42,141 nucleotides of DNA from Acanthaster planci (lineage: Eukaryota > Echinodermata > Asteroidea > Valvatida > Acanthasteridae), in assembly GCF_001949145.1 (NCBI RefSeq), contig NW_019091573.1:307450-349590 (forward strand), given 5' to 3'. The notes under the pieces were generated by a model, which was not told the DNA's origin, ran no database searches, and worked only from the letters and a program-made list of their open reading frames with translations. Shown here piece after piece: positions 21,886 through 34,243 of the stretch. The position numbers were made by a program, and so were the translations under genes. Each line of letters opens with the position of its first letter. The first letter of the stretch is position 1.

Positions 21886-24800
21886 TACTTTGGTCAACAT
21901 GAAATGAGGAGACAGCTACTGTCAACCTCCAACTGAAATCAGTCATTTCAGCAAAGCAGATGGATTGCTAGTCTGAGTGGTCTAAACAAATTTTTGGAGG
22001 GGTTGACGATTGTTTCTAGCATTGAATGCTGTTAGGTAGCGACAATTGAGTGGTGTGACCCTTGACCCAAATTCAGTCATGCATGCCTGCAGAGTTTACA
22101 CCAAGAAAATGGCAGAGAAAGAGCACTGATACTAGCTGAATCCAAAAAAATGTCGGGTCATCGTAGCTTATGACAACCGCAATAGACCTCTCCCCTCCCC
22201 CATTTTCCTCAAAGAATGATGCCAGCGTTCCATCCAAGATTTGCCGTCTCCATTCCGGTCGACTGACACTGGATGAAATCATGATTCCCCCACGGGAGGG
22301 AAAAGCTCCCCTCTGGATTTTCTGTTATGGTTTCCAGTGATGCGCGATGACGGCTGCGTGTAGCGTTGAAGAGATCGATTCAGGATTTATCCTCTGGACA
22401 GGATGCTCTGACGGCTATTTTGGGCCCCAACAGGCGCAGCCAAAATGGGAATATCCAAAGTGGTCCACTAGTCACCTGAGGACATGACATAGCCCACCCT
22501 GAACTTTGGAGGAAGTTGGGCACTGCAAGCTATACACAGTGTCGTTAGTAGTTCTTGTCGAGTAGAGGGCCATGTTCTTAATCTGGTTTGAAGTTAGGAC
22601 TCCCTACTGATCATGCAGACTTAAGCCCAGTTCCGTTGCTCTGCTTACCGTAAGCATCCTGGCTTGCTGTGATGATGTTCTCTGCCAACAGTATGCGTGA
22701 TTAATCCACCCTGTTTTAAACTGAAGATTCTGCACTGATTGTGTTAAGCATAAAATTTCTGCAGTGTCACTCTCATGCTTTACCCTAATTGATGTCCTCG
22801 CGCTACACAACCACAGCATCACTGTTGAAATCAGTGGAGATCTAGGAACATCACTGGTGGTGACTGCTGCTCTGGGCCCTTGGCAACTTCACCGTTATAT
22901 CGGACAGACTTTCTTTTACAGTCTGTCGTACAATTTGTTCTAAAAGCCAGGGAACATGGAAGAAATATCATTCAACATGAATATTAAATCTGCAATTCAA
23001 GCTCGTCTCTTTGCTACTTGATGTGGGAATTTCATTGTACATTATTGTTGTACATTATGATATTCTGGCTGTACATGTGAAGTAAATGTACGCGTATTCT
23101 TATTTGAAAAGTTTTACTCAGTTAATAAGGCAGGAGCAGTGTTGAAGAACAAAGTAAAGAGTCAGATTAATGCAGGTCCAGCTTTACATCACATGCCATT
23201 TGCAGTTTTATTGCTTCTGGAAGGGTACTGTAATATTTATTTTAATCACACTTTGCTTTGAATTACATGTATTCCGGTTTGTTGTTCATTTGCTAATCAG
23301 TATTTGAATCACATTTATGCTTTCTGCATGTTGGTAAAGCCTTCTTAGATATCTGTAGCATTTTTAAAACAAATGCAACAAGTGACTCAAAAATTGTGAA
23401 CAATTTTGCTGATGTACTTGCTGTAGTTTCGTCAAAAGTTTTAACCTTTTTTTTAACCAAACAACTCTTGTAATGGTTAGGTACATGTACTTAGAATTTT
23501 TATATGTGTGTGTGTGCTTAAAAAATTGCTTTCAGTAGAATTTAAGGGAGATGGCAACTTTGAAATTTAAACAAAGGCGGCTTCCTCATCAGGTTATAGT
23601 ACTCTGTGGCTAAGGCTTTGATTTTACATTACACGGGGAATTGTAGTAGCTATAGGCAATCTGCCTCGAGCAGAAGCACCCCGTCATCAGTTGAAAAAAG
23701 CCACATTAGTCAGGGGCGTTCATTTTGTTGGCAGTTATGCAACTGTGATGCATGCATTAACTAGCCATTCCTGAACCGGTGAAGTTCAGGTCTGACCAAA
23801 GGAGTCTCCGTTGCTAAAGAAAACAGCGCCCTCTCTTGGTCCAGCTCAAGCCCCATAATGCCTGATTTGGATGTGGCCTTTTTCTTTAATTTTGTACGAA
23901 TTTGTTGCTTGGATGGCTCTGGTGGTGATTTTAGCAGTGTCGGTACATTAAATCAAACATAAAACCAGTTTTCTCCACTATGCAACATGACCAAAGAGGC
24001 GGATCTGGCTATAAAAATGTGACAGTTGAGTACCACTCATATTGCAAACCTTTCTACCTCTGTACTCAATAGCAATACGCAACAACGATGCACTGTTTCG
24101 AATTTCTAACCTTCCCCCTCAAGACGTTTTCTCCAGCCTTGTAGATCCATGGTTGTAAGGTTTCGTATTTTGAATGCCACTTTCTGCCTTTCAATTGTGC
24201 CTCAAAATGTGCCTTATATTGTAAAATGAACCAAAAAAATCAATTTCAAAGCAGAATATATGGGCAACCTGCACATGTACCAACTTAAACAGTGACGTGA
24301 TGAATACAGATATTGTCAAACATTGTGGATTCGACGCTTGGGTTTGTTTCCCCCTCGTGGAGACACAAACGGGGCTGTTCACATTTAAAGCTAAAATTCC
24401 GGGGAATGTTACTGGTCAACTGTTTTGGTTGTGGGTCACTGGTTTAGTACATGCACTTTGGTGATTCGTCATTTTTACAAGTGTCATTGGTCCCTGGACC
24501 TGCTTGCTGTTACCACCTCAAAACAACTGGTATCATTTCAGTAGCAAACTATACGTTTAAGTTCATGTGATATGTAGACAGTCGGTGACTGGTTCCCGGT
24601 TTCTGCTGTGCTTATTTTATGTAATTGATATTCTCCTTGGCAGTTACATTGACCTAAAATTTAGTCAAGTAAGCTGTTGCCTTTATATAATTGAAAAATT
24701 GTGTGTGCTTGCTTTTCTTGGCATCTCACTGTCCCTAACAGCCAAGGGTTCAATGGCAGTAAATACACTATATATTGGTCAACAGAAAATGAACACTGGG

Positions 24801-26542
24801 GCTCAAAGACAGCCCAAAAGAACCTAAGTACATGTGACTTGAGGGGCTGAGGTTACAGGTGTTATTAATATGCATATTTCCCAGGAGGTGTATTTTCAAG
24901 GTGTACATAAAAGATGTACATAGAGCTGTTCTTTTGTAAAGCAACATTTTGTACTGCATATTTTTCAACTTGAAATGCATGCAAGAGGACTGATAAAGCA
25001 AATAGTGTGTGTCTGGATACACAACAAATTAGGTATTTTTTTAGGGGCCAAATGTTGTGTGTTTTGCATAATTGGTTTTTGTTTTGATGGTACATGGAAG
25101 TGTTTTGTTGCCATAAATGCAACTGTGTTCCAAATACTACGTGCCTGTTTCAGGAACTTTGCCAGGAAGTAAGTTTGTTTGCTGATATGTATTCCTTTGT
25201 AGTTTACTCACGTAGTTAAGTGCTCAAACAAGGCTGCTAAAAAGAAGTAGGAATGAGATAATAATAGTGTGCACCATTTTGCTTTGGGCAGCAGTGTTTG
25301 GCACCTCTAAATGTTAATATTGCTTTCAAATTACAGTTTTTTACTCCTGTCGTGTTTTCCATGAGTTTTGTAATAAAACAAGTGTAAGAAATATCACAAT
25401 TGCTTGTGAAAGTGTAAGTCTTCAAAATCAGTACTCTGGAAAATTTCCAATTTTAATACAAACAGGCTCATATGACGTACACGTATATCAGAGTACATGT
25501 ACTTGACATGTACAAGTGACACTTTCTGAACACAAAGGCTTTTTACTTACATAAAATTATGCCAAAAAATTTTGGTAAAACTATGTGTACATGTAAAATA
25601 ATTAAACAGGATGATGAAATTATACATGTTGGTGGACTTAACTTTAGGAATCTTTATGTACAAATCTATTACAGGGCAAAAGCTTTTCTGGAAATTTGGA
25701 CGGTTCATGTGTGGCAAATATTTTCACAAAAAAGAACTTGCACCACATATTTGTGAAATTATACATCGCCTACTTGACGAAACTTATTGACGGTCCAACA
25801 CTGTTAATATCTAAAATTTAAACTTGAACACAAACGGGACCCGGAGGCCCTGAATAATTAAGAAAATCCACATCTCCTAAAATGGACGGAATTCTGAATT
25901 TGTTGGTTCATATTATACAATTTTTTTTTTCTGATATTAAAAAAGTTCCACATTACTACACCTCATAAATATTCATGAGCAGATCGGAGTATGTCATTGG
26001 CCGATTCCACCTCGCGTCTGGGAAGCAGAAGTGATACGCTACCAGGTAATATCATACAAGTGAGTATCCACCTCGCTGTAGTGCGGTAGTTTTTTCTGGT
26101 AGCATAAAAACCCTCTGGAGCCCGTAGTGTAAATATGTAGTCTGTATCATGTAATTTTTCATATGCAGCAAGGTATGAGACAGAGAGAACCCCCCCTGCT
26201 TTGTGTTGGTCATTGTCTCGCAGGAATCTGGGGAATTCCTTTCAGACATCTTGGGGGGGGGATGTGTTAAGTAACAATAGTCTGGAATGTGTATAGGGAT
26301 TGGACATGTTGGGGGGTACCCCTNTATAATCTTTACCGATGCAGTCTGGAGTTGTATCCTAATAACTATTACTGTAAAGACTCAAAACATATGTCAGCAC
26401 CAGACTATGGAAGGCCTGTTTCTATGCACATCCGCACTCCAATATCACTACATGGAAATTTAGCAGGTGACAAACAACAATGGCGTCTGTGAGTACAAGT
26501 AACGTGAGATTTCTGTTTTGAATATTTATGAAATGTAGTAAA

Positions 26543-26700
26543 ACAAATACAGCATGGTTTATTTTGGGAAAATAGTGGGAATTACTGGTCCCTTGGTGGT
26601 AGTCAAGCTGACCTGGTCCCTTGGTGGTAGTCAAGCTGATTACACCTCGGGACCAGTGATTCCCACTACTTCTCCTCAAACCATACTGTATTTGTGTAAC
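26543..26700. mobile_element. Foldback element: ~50-base inverted arms around a tandem repeat
   Basis: The left arm (about 26543-26592) contains AATACAGCATGGTTT and AGTGGGAATTACTGGTCCC. The right arm (26649-26700), read on the - strand, contains AATACAGTATGGTTT and AGTGGGAATCACTGGTCCC, so the arms pair over about 50 bases. The loop carries the 27-base word starting CTGGTCCCTTGGTGG twice (26585-26611 and 26613-26639, period 28), which itself begins with the inner end of the arm. It is noncoding and was recognised purely from structure. Confidence 0.85.
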
Positions 26701-27321
26701 TGAATAAAAGTGCACCCTCCTCCTCGGGCCTTAAACAGCTTCCCGTAAGTGTTTATAAATGTTCCTTTCTACCTAAACAAGGCTGTACACTGTGGCTGGA
26801 GTCCAACCACTGACCGTTGGAACAATGGATTGACTGTGTGTAGATGTATGGGATTCAACATACCCCTCAGTGACTGTTCAATACAAGTCTTTAACTTTCT
26901 GCACAGACCTTTGCCAGCTCTCAGACCATCGTCTCTCGGCCGTCAGTTGTTCCTCTCGTTGACGGTCAATGTCGGCCAAGTTTTTGTCAAATGCCGTGAG
27001 GTATTCCTGGAGGAAGAGAAACAACATACAGACAATGTTTAGTAGCCTGTGCGTTGGACATCAAATTAATAATTCCGGGAATTGCAGATGGGGGGGGGAA
27101 CTGGCATTTTACCATTTATTGGAATGGATGCACATAGGAATGCATGTTCTTTAATGGAGGGGACCACAAGTTGTGTATAGTGTTGTAAGGACAAAAACTA
27201 CTGCAGGCTTCCAATGGAGTCCATAGAAGTGACCATTTTCAAACAAAAATCCTTACTCTTGATACAAGAAATAGATATGTCTCCCACGCTGTGTATCTGA
27301 ATATCTGGATATTCGATCGAG

Positions 27322-27695
27322 TATCGAATATTCGAATATTATTTTCTGAATTCAAATATTCAAATGCAAAATTCGTGAAACGATGGGAGATTTTTTTTTG
27401 TTTTAAATGAGAAAAATTGCACTATGGAGGCTTGTTTCGAGCAGATTCAAATGAAAAGTGACAGAAATCTTACAATTCAAAAAGTTTATTATTCATTACA
27501 AGTTTTTAAAGGACAAGGAGTATTTTTTGTCTCTTAAATCTTGCTAAATCATGGCTGGAGATCCTCCAAGATGTGAGAAGCTATTATAGTGATTATAATA
27601 TACAATTGTGTGAGTTACAGTATTGCAACTGATTTTGTATATGATTTGTTCAACAATCTGCTAGTCAGTACGACTGAATATTCAGATATTCGATA
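27322..27695. repeat. AT-rich inverted repeat pair (ATATTCGA-type), possible hAT-like remnant
   Basis: TATCGAATATTCGAATAT at 27322-27339 is mirrored by TATCGAATATCTGAATATTC, read on the - strand, ending at 27676. On the - strand the outer right flank reads TTAGGGCTGAGTC, which resembles the TAGGGCTG-type start of some hAT transposon ends. No matching left terminus was found, so this is only a tentative remnant. Confidence 0.35.
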
Positions 27696-30600
27696 GAATT
27701 AAGGTCGAGTATTATTCTAATTGACTCAGCCCTAACTGCCAGGGCACGCAAAGGAGAAAACAGTAAGCTGAGGCAACTGATGCATATTTGTCCATAGTAT
27801 ATGTGTCAGGCCAAGATATGATATGCATGAACTCTGAATCAGGAAGTTTGATTCTGCTCCAGGCTATATGAGACCTACCTAGCTAGTAGTTTAAGATGTA
27901 CATGTACATATCGTCCTGTGTATATTTTCAGAAAGATAATTGAAAACCCCAGGGGTGGGGGACCTTAAGCCTGAGCCCCCACTGCTAACAATAAGAACCA
28001 TGGGAAACTATTCCTGTCTGTAGACAACAGAAAAAAATAGCAATACTTGTACACAATCAGACTGCTCATCAAATTCCTCCAGTCATGCAAGGTCTACTTC
28101 AGAAGAGTGTCAGGTGGCTGTTTTGCCTCTGTCCCTCAAACAAAACCTGAGTGTGGGGAAGCTCCTGTATCTTACATCAATATCACAGAGTGAGCCTAGC
28201 CACCTCACACAGCCTGATTACAAGTGGTGTTAGGCACTAGTGCAAAGTCTTATTGTCCCAAGCAGGAGGGCAGTGAGAGAGTGACTAGTGGAATATACAC
28301 ATAATGTTCAAGTCTCCTGAGTCAGCCTGCTGCAGTGGATATAAATTTAGGAGTGTGTGCGCAATATGCATCCCTCGTATGTCATTCGCCCAGGTCAAGG
28401 TGAAGCTCTACTGATTTCCCTCCAACATTACAGTGTCCACATGCGTGCAAATAGGTCCTGATCAAGAATGACATGGCTTAACGTAAGCCCAAGGTATACA
28501 TGTACTTCAACCTCACTGACTAAAAAATATCCACTGCAGGCCCATTTTCAACTCGGCCTCTCGTCCTTGTCCTCAATTCAAGCAAGGAGGGAAGAGTCTG
28601 TGGTTGGTGATTACTGAAGGTTTATGACTTTTGGGGAGCAGCCAAATGCGTATGTAACCCTAGGCTTAAGGATAACCCCCTTTCCCCACTCCCCACGGAA
28701 GGCCATGCAGTGTTAGTCTGGTCTATCACAAGTATGTCTACAAGTTCAGTCTCCAATCTGAGCAATAAAAAGGAACGCTTGTCTCAGTTTGATTGAATTG
28801 CTTTTGACTTCACTTGCAGCCTGGTGGCTTGTGATTGACTTGACTTCAACACTGCCCACACGGGATAAAAACATGAAGAAAAAAAACACAGAGCGCAAAA
28901 ACTAGCAAAATATATGACACAAACGTTATAAAATGCATTGGTAACAGGGTGACAGTTTGTTCATGATATAGGAAGCCTACATCTATGTCCTGAATATTTC
29001 AGTCGCTGTTTTTTTTTTTTTTAAGTTCTTTTTAATTTTCACTGTTCCTAAACCAGCCTGTTGGTAGAGTAGAAAGAAAGAAAAGTTACGTTCAAAGTGT
29101 GTCAGTGCTGAAATAGGCTAATGCCGTGAAATGACAGTCTTCTTCGCCACTAATTTTAAACATTCATGCCCCCGACAAACCCCTATATGCAAAGCAAAAA
29201 CAATTCCTCTAACATGCTGAAAGCCTCAGGATGTCTTTACAATGAACTGGGCAAGCCCAGCTAATTCACCACGGGGCTTGACGCTAGCAGACAAAAGGGC
29301 AAGAAACACCCTTCCCCCAAAACAATGCACAAAAATTGACCGGCGATTGCAGGATATTCCCTGCTTTCAGCAAGGCAGTTCCAGCTCAACCGTAAAAAAG
29401 ACCCTAGACCCCCCCTCCTCCTTCCACGGAGTGGGTAGGTGTTGATGTACACATCAAGAAGTAAGAGGGTATGGAAATGATTATGTATGAGATGCAAAAC
29501 CTGCACCCTGGGCATGGTAGGATTCCCCACGGACCCAGCCTATGTTCCCCTTGTAGGGGAATTGTGTCATTACGGGCCTTATCAGGGAGCCGCACATATC
29601 CCGCGGGTCGGTTCCTGTAGCACATTAGGGTTACACAGAGGGGTCTACTGATCCACAGCTCGGGGCGGTTTAAGGAAAAAAAAAAGAAGAAAAAATTAAT
29701 TTGGAAATACCACAGTCAATTAAGTTTAATTTTCATGCTGACGTGTTCAAAGTTCATCTTGAGCACCTGAATTATTCAAAACTGGAGTTCATGGGGTGTA
29801 GTCCATTACTAGAGCTGATGCCAAATACTTTATGTCATAGTAATCTAAATGTTGCACATATATTATTGTGTTCCTCATAGTCACTAATAGTCTGGACTTC
29901 GACCAAATATACATGTATCAAAACAGATCAAATTGTCAAATCCAGCTAAAACGTTAAATTCTGCATAAGAGCCAAGTATGTCTGGTACCCAGCCCTGTGT
30001 TTTCATCTGTCCTGCATGTACCTGGATACAAAAATCTAGGTTAGGAAAAAACAACACAGAAGGTGTGGGCTGCGGTATACCAGTCCAGAATAACAAGCAC
30101 AAAGGTTGGCGACAGGATATCAGGAGTGATTGTGGACAAGGGGTCACAATTTGTCATTTCTGGGCCATTGAGCAGGGCCCGGAATGAGGCTTTGATCAAT
30201 GCGTCTGGGCCGCGCGCTTCAACACACCCATCCTGTGGCCAATAAAGACACCAAATTTGATTCTGTGTCACGATAATGGCCAGACAATGGTGGAAACATC
30301 ACTACCTGCTAACAAAAAAAAAAATGCACTGTCAGCCATTTTCAGGTTAAAATGCAGTAACTTCATCTTTGTTTCAATTTCATAAGCAACTCAGGGTGTC
30401 TCCACAACGCAAACATCAAATTAACCAAACAACCCAGAGGAGAGAGGTACGGAAGGAATCATCAATCCTGGATAACCTGCTCGCGTTAATCAAAACAAGT
30501 TTGGGTATGACATTTCATTAGACAGAGAGGCTCGAGAAAAATTATTGCTCTCTAAGGTATGCTAGACCCTGACCTACTTCAAACTAAAGTGGGGCATGGA

Positions 30601-31103
30601 CTTGCATTACATAAAGCTGAAATTCTGCAGAGATACATCAAACTGAAATTGGTGTCTTTACCCCTGATGCCCCCCGAATGCCTAATTCTGCGAGCTTGTG
30701 ACTGTCTTCTTCAAATTCCACTTTAGAGAGGGTTCACATTGATTTGCTTAGGCATGAGTACCACTCCTCCATGTCCTCCAAAAAAAGTTACATTCCTCAA
30801 CGGAAAAGGATTTCTTCCAGTCTAACTACAGTCCTCTAAGCAAAACCTGGAGAATTCGTTCACAGTACATTAAGGTACCTGTACATAAAAACATGATACA
30901 AATTTGTTTTCCGAAGGGAAAAAACCCTGGACAAAGCTTTGGAACTCACATCTCCTCAACATATGAGCTGTTACAACAGATGGAATCAGTCTGGTGCATG
31001 TGACAGCAGCAGTGTTTTAAGCATTCATCACTTTGTGTGCAAGTGTACATGTACTGGCATGTACATTAATTAAACCTTTGTGGAACTAGATCATGGGAAA
31101 GGC

Positions 31104-31292
31104 TTAACCCCTTCACGGTGGGATTATTTTGACCGCGACTGCTGGGCTGTGGTATGCCCTGAATGGAGGGCTATGTCCAGCAGCAGGCCCCATTGAACCA
31201 GCAGCTGCATGGTGAATGGACTGTATGTGTGGTATGTACTAATGCTCACACAAAGGTGCTGTAGTAGCAGTCATCCGTAGTGAAGGGGTTAA
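31104..31292 (+). mobile_element. TTAA-flanked short element, family 2, copy D
   Basis: TTAA on both sides with ends CCCCTTCAC (left) and GTGAAGGGG (right), a 9-base perfect TIR that continues imperfectly. The element is 189 bases including both TTAA. The interior includes GACCGCGACTGCTGGGCTG and CCCCATTGAACCAGCAGCTG, both also present, inverted, in 38576-38765. It is a non-autonomous element; the TTAA target suggests piggyBac-type mobilisation (inference). Confidence 0.88.
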
Positions 31293-32367
31293 AACCTAGG
31301 TCCTCTTCATTTTGAGAGACGCATAACTGACCCACACTTGAAAACTCTCTGGCAGATAATGGGTTTAAAGTACCAATCTATCTTTTCACTACGGGTGCCT
31401 CAACAGAAAACACAGAAGCTATGAAATAATTAATTCTTTAGAAACTCCACAGCTGTCATAGAGCCTCAACACAGTCTTTTTACGTACTCAACTGTACCCT
31501 GCAGTGATAACAATGTAAGACCTAGTGTCATTGGAAAGCATGCCAATGTCACTTTTACTGTGCTAGTAAGGTTGACGGTGGGCTTTTGACAGGGTTTAAA
31601 CCATTGGCCAACTTACGGGTAGTCAAAAGGAATGAAGTAGGATTAATAAACATGTATATTACATGAAGAAGTGTGTGCAAAAAGTTGCTTCCAAATGCCA
31701 AGCGGTTTCCAATTCCCCTTGCTAGTTTCACAGCCGATGAATTTGCATAAATATGTGTGGTGACCCCCCCACTTGATGAAAAATTCCCGTCATGACTGCG
31801 TCCGCGTACAGGTACGCATGTCCACCCTTGGTATCCATGAGTTGGCCAGACACAGCGCCCTTCACTAATCCTTAACATGCATCACCCGACTAAGTTTCTG
31901 ACCAACTCCCCTGACCTCCATGGCTAAAGCTGGTTCAAGCAAAACACGATCAATTTACAACAGCTGCCCACAAAAACCTGCCCCGGACTGAAAATAAAAA
32001 GAAAAGAAATGATGAATGAGCGATCGCATACAGATGAGTGACAGGAACTGCGATATCATCGCTGCCCGTGTTGGCTGACGTCAGTGCTCTTTGTTCATTG
32101 ATTAATGCTATCCTTTTTGGCAAACAGCGACAGGAAACTCTGTGGGCACAAGGTGGCAAGGCCAGATATGCTGAACTCTGCGGTAAATTTCAGGTTCCTT
32201 ATTAGAAGCTACATTTCAGGACATCCTTGATGCATGAGAACCCACCATTCGAGCATGGTGAGCCCCTGGAAGTAAGCAGTGACAGCCTTACTGCAGTTAA
32301 CGGATTCGTCTATACTCCTGGGTAGGGAGAGGTAGAGTAGTAGCAAAGCAACCAGCCAAAGGCTACA

Positions 32368-32519
32368 ACCTGTGACTAAGCGGGATTTGAACCATCGACC
32401 CTACGACCTGTGACTAAGCGGGATTTGAACCATCGACCCTACGACCTGTGACTAAGCGGGATTTGAACCATCGACCCTACGACCTGTGACTAAGCGGGAT
32501 TTGAACCATCGACCCTACG
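32368..32519 (-). repeat. Four tandem 38-bp units carrying a tRNA-like B box
   Basis: Four apparently identical units start at 32368, 32406, 32444 and 32482. On the - strand each contains GGTTCAAATCCCGC, which fits the tRNA T-arm/B-box consensus (GGTTCRANTCC). The flank at 32520-32560, read on the - strand before the first unit, gives TTAGGGTTTGTGACTCCAAG, which resembles a degraded tRNA anticodon arm. The likely origin is a tRNA-derived SINE whose B-box end was amplified in tandem. It is not a functional tRNA: no acceptor stem pairing was found. Confidence 0.8.
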
Positions 32520-33084
32520 ACTTGGAGTCACAAACCCTAATTACTTTATCACACATTCCTGGGATGACCTGGACCCCATGGCCTCATGCTTAGTAGCTAA
32601 GGTGTCTCAGTTTTTCAAAAATAAACTCCATTGGGATCAGAGCTGGCAAGTTTGAATCCAATACACCAGCAGGAATGATATCTCTCCAAAGCAAAATTCT
32701 TACGACGTGATCCCTACCCCAGTCCCCCCCCCTAAAAAAATAAGGAAGCTTGAGAGAAAAACGAGAAGCTTCTATTACTAGCACAACTAAAAACTGCTGG
32801 ACTACAGCGCCTTATCACGCGAGATAAAAACTTTGCATGACTTGTTTCAGTGCCTTCTGGAGATTTTAAAGTGGCTGTACAATATACAATAAGTCTTAGG
32901 ATCTCAATATCAGCAGTACTTATCTTCTTTAACACTGGATGACGTGCTAACATGCTGGGATTTTCTATACATAATGAAGACGATGTTAAAACATGTTCCA
33001 GTGATGTCTCTACGTAGTAATGCGTGACGTCTGGTCTTGTCCCCATACTTTAGTGATTCCCACTGAGTTTGCTCATACAGAGGT

Positions 33085-33167
33085 TTGAGCTAGCTCAAGC
33101 AAGTTGAGCATGGGTGGAGCCCTCAAGCAGCCGTGGACAACAGCTGGGCACCACGGCAGCTTGAGGG
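33085..33167. repeat. Palindrome and 17-base inverted repeat
   Basis: TTGAGCTAGCTCAA (33085-33098) is a perfect palindrome. Just beyond, CCCTCAAGCAGCCGTGG (33120-33136) pairs with CCACGGCAGCTTGAGGG (33151-33167) with one mismatch across a 14-base loop. The CTCAAGC or GCTTGAG word is common to both, suggesting one structured module. It lies about 190 bases downstream of the last visible - strand exon. Confidence 0.85.
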
Positions 33168-33351
33168 ATCCACAACACTGTCTTCATTTTCCAAATAAGG
33201 CTACGTTAATGGAAATATGGGGGGGGGGAAAGTCGGTATAGTTTCTGCCGACAATAATCCGGTGCCTGGGACAAGTCTGTTGTGAATAAATACCATGGGC
33301 AAGTGGTTAAATGTCCTGGTGGTTGGACATGCGAGGCTGTTTCTTTCTCAC

Positions 33352-33596
33352 CTGAAAGACCTCATCTCTTGCGTCCACCAAGGCCTGATGGGCTAGCGTG
33401 GTCTTTCCTGTGGTCACTGCGGCCGACAGCTGTGGTTTGGTCGGCCGCTGCTTGTCGGTCAACTGGTCGGTCGGTATCCCCGGCCACTGGCGGCTGCCGC
33501 GCTTGATGAGGGGCACGTACTCGTTGTCCTCCAATGGTAGGCCAGCTTTCTTACGGCGAATCAGGGCACTTGTCTTGAGACGTTTAGGATCAACAC
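33352..33596 (-). CDS. CCDC180: CCDC180-like exon h: basic, Pro-containing segment
   Basis: Two bases complete Arg. The exon reads VDPKRLKTSALIRRKKAGLP, then LEDNEYVPLIKRGSRQWPGI, a Thr/Gln-rich linker, and ends ALVDARDEVFQ in phase 0 at GTGAGA. At 81 codons it is the longest exon but one. The RKKAGLPL and KRGSRQWPGI words are the most distinctive in the gene. The final stretch starts a new helix that must continue in an exon I could not find. An open frame on the opposite strand (33282-33506) is a shadow. Confidence 0.88.
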
Positions 33597-34131
33597 CTGA
33601 CAACCAAACAATGTGGTCTTTTAAGCTGTAATTCAGTGAAAGTACTTCAACATTTCAACCATGTGCTCTTGTCCAATAGTAAATACATGTACTTTCATCA
33701 CTCATTACAAATTTGCTTTAGAGTGTAGTCTTGTCTGAAAACTAACACAATCTTTCATGAATATTCTGCTAAGTTTGAAACTGAAGTCCGTACTACAACT
33801 CTTCACTACAATCACTACATACCAGGTAACTTCAGCTATAACTTTTGCATCCAAACATTTTTGATGCTTAACAGAAAAGAAAGCTCAAGAAGTAAATCAA
33901 ATTAAGTTCTGATGAGGAACCAAGCTTGGAACATAGCCTTGTTTATAACTAACAAGTGGTCTGGTTTAAGTGAAACAACAAGTGAAACAGTTGGTATAAT
34001 ACATAATATGTAGATCGTTTTTGTGAGCTGTGTTGTTTTGAGAAGAATGAGTCATATAATTCTCACAGATTTGTTGACTCTCAATAAGGCAACTTTTGAG
34101 TCTTCCTTCAGTTCCTAATATGTTAACTTAC
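33597..34131 (-). other. CCDC180-like intron (0.54 kb), phase 1
   Basis: AT-rich spacer with acceptor TTGTCAG and donor GTAAGT (- strand). It contains a TACATGTA near 33687. No other feature was recognised. Confidence 0.75.
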
Positions 34132-34243
34132 GTCCCACTTCGACCTCGTCAACAGTCAGGAGGGAGTCAAACATCAGCAACAGCCTCTCTGATGTGCTAG
34201 CGAGCTCCAGGGCAAAGTCTGACCCCAGAGACTTGGCCGAGTC
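34132..34243 (-). CDS. CCDC180: CCDC180-like exon g: amphipathic helix segment
   Basis: In phase 0 after CTTGACAG, it reads DSAKSLGSDFALELASTSER, then LLLMFDSLLTVDEVEVG and one base at GTAAGT. Leu and Met fall at roughly heptad spacing and are interleaved with acidic residues, a helix of coiled-coil type. The LLTVDEV word seems characteristic. Splice phases match on both sides. Confidence 0.88.

Larger units (their letters stand above)
21762..33351. other. Convergent intergenic region and 3' UTRs (11.6 kb)
   Basis: The start should be the 3' UTR of the + gene; the right part may hold the unseen last exon or exons of the - gene. I found no coding exon that joins in frame to either gene. Recognised contents are the foldback element (26543-26700), AT-rich inverted repeats (27322-27695), TTAA family 2 copy D (31104-31292), the 38-bp tandem units (32368-32519) and inverted repeats (33085-33167). 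Stretches 22000-26500 and 27750-31100 show no recognisable feature beyond scattered TACATGTA. One ambiguous base (N) sits at about 26323 next to a G/C run. Confidence 0.55.

Noticed and set aside
32368-32519. CRISPR-like array
   Set aside because: The four 38-bp units are directly adjacent with no unique spacers, and the DNA is eukaryotic. It is a tandem repeat with a tRNA-like B box.
32368-32580. Functional tRNA gene
   Set aside because: Only a B box and a vague anticodon-arm-like stretch are visible; no acceptor stem or D arm could be paired.
32732-33046. - strand frame as the missing next exon of the coiled-coil gene
   Set aside because: No acceptor in the needed phase was found, and the sequence does not look like a coiled coil or fit the preceding exon.
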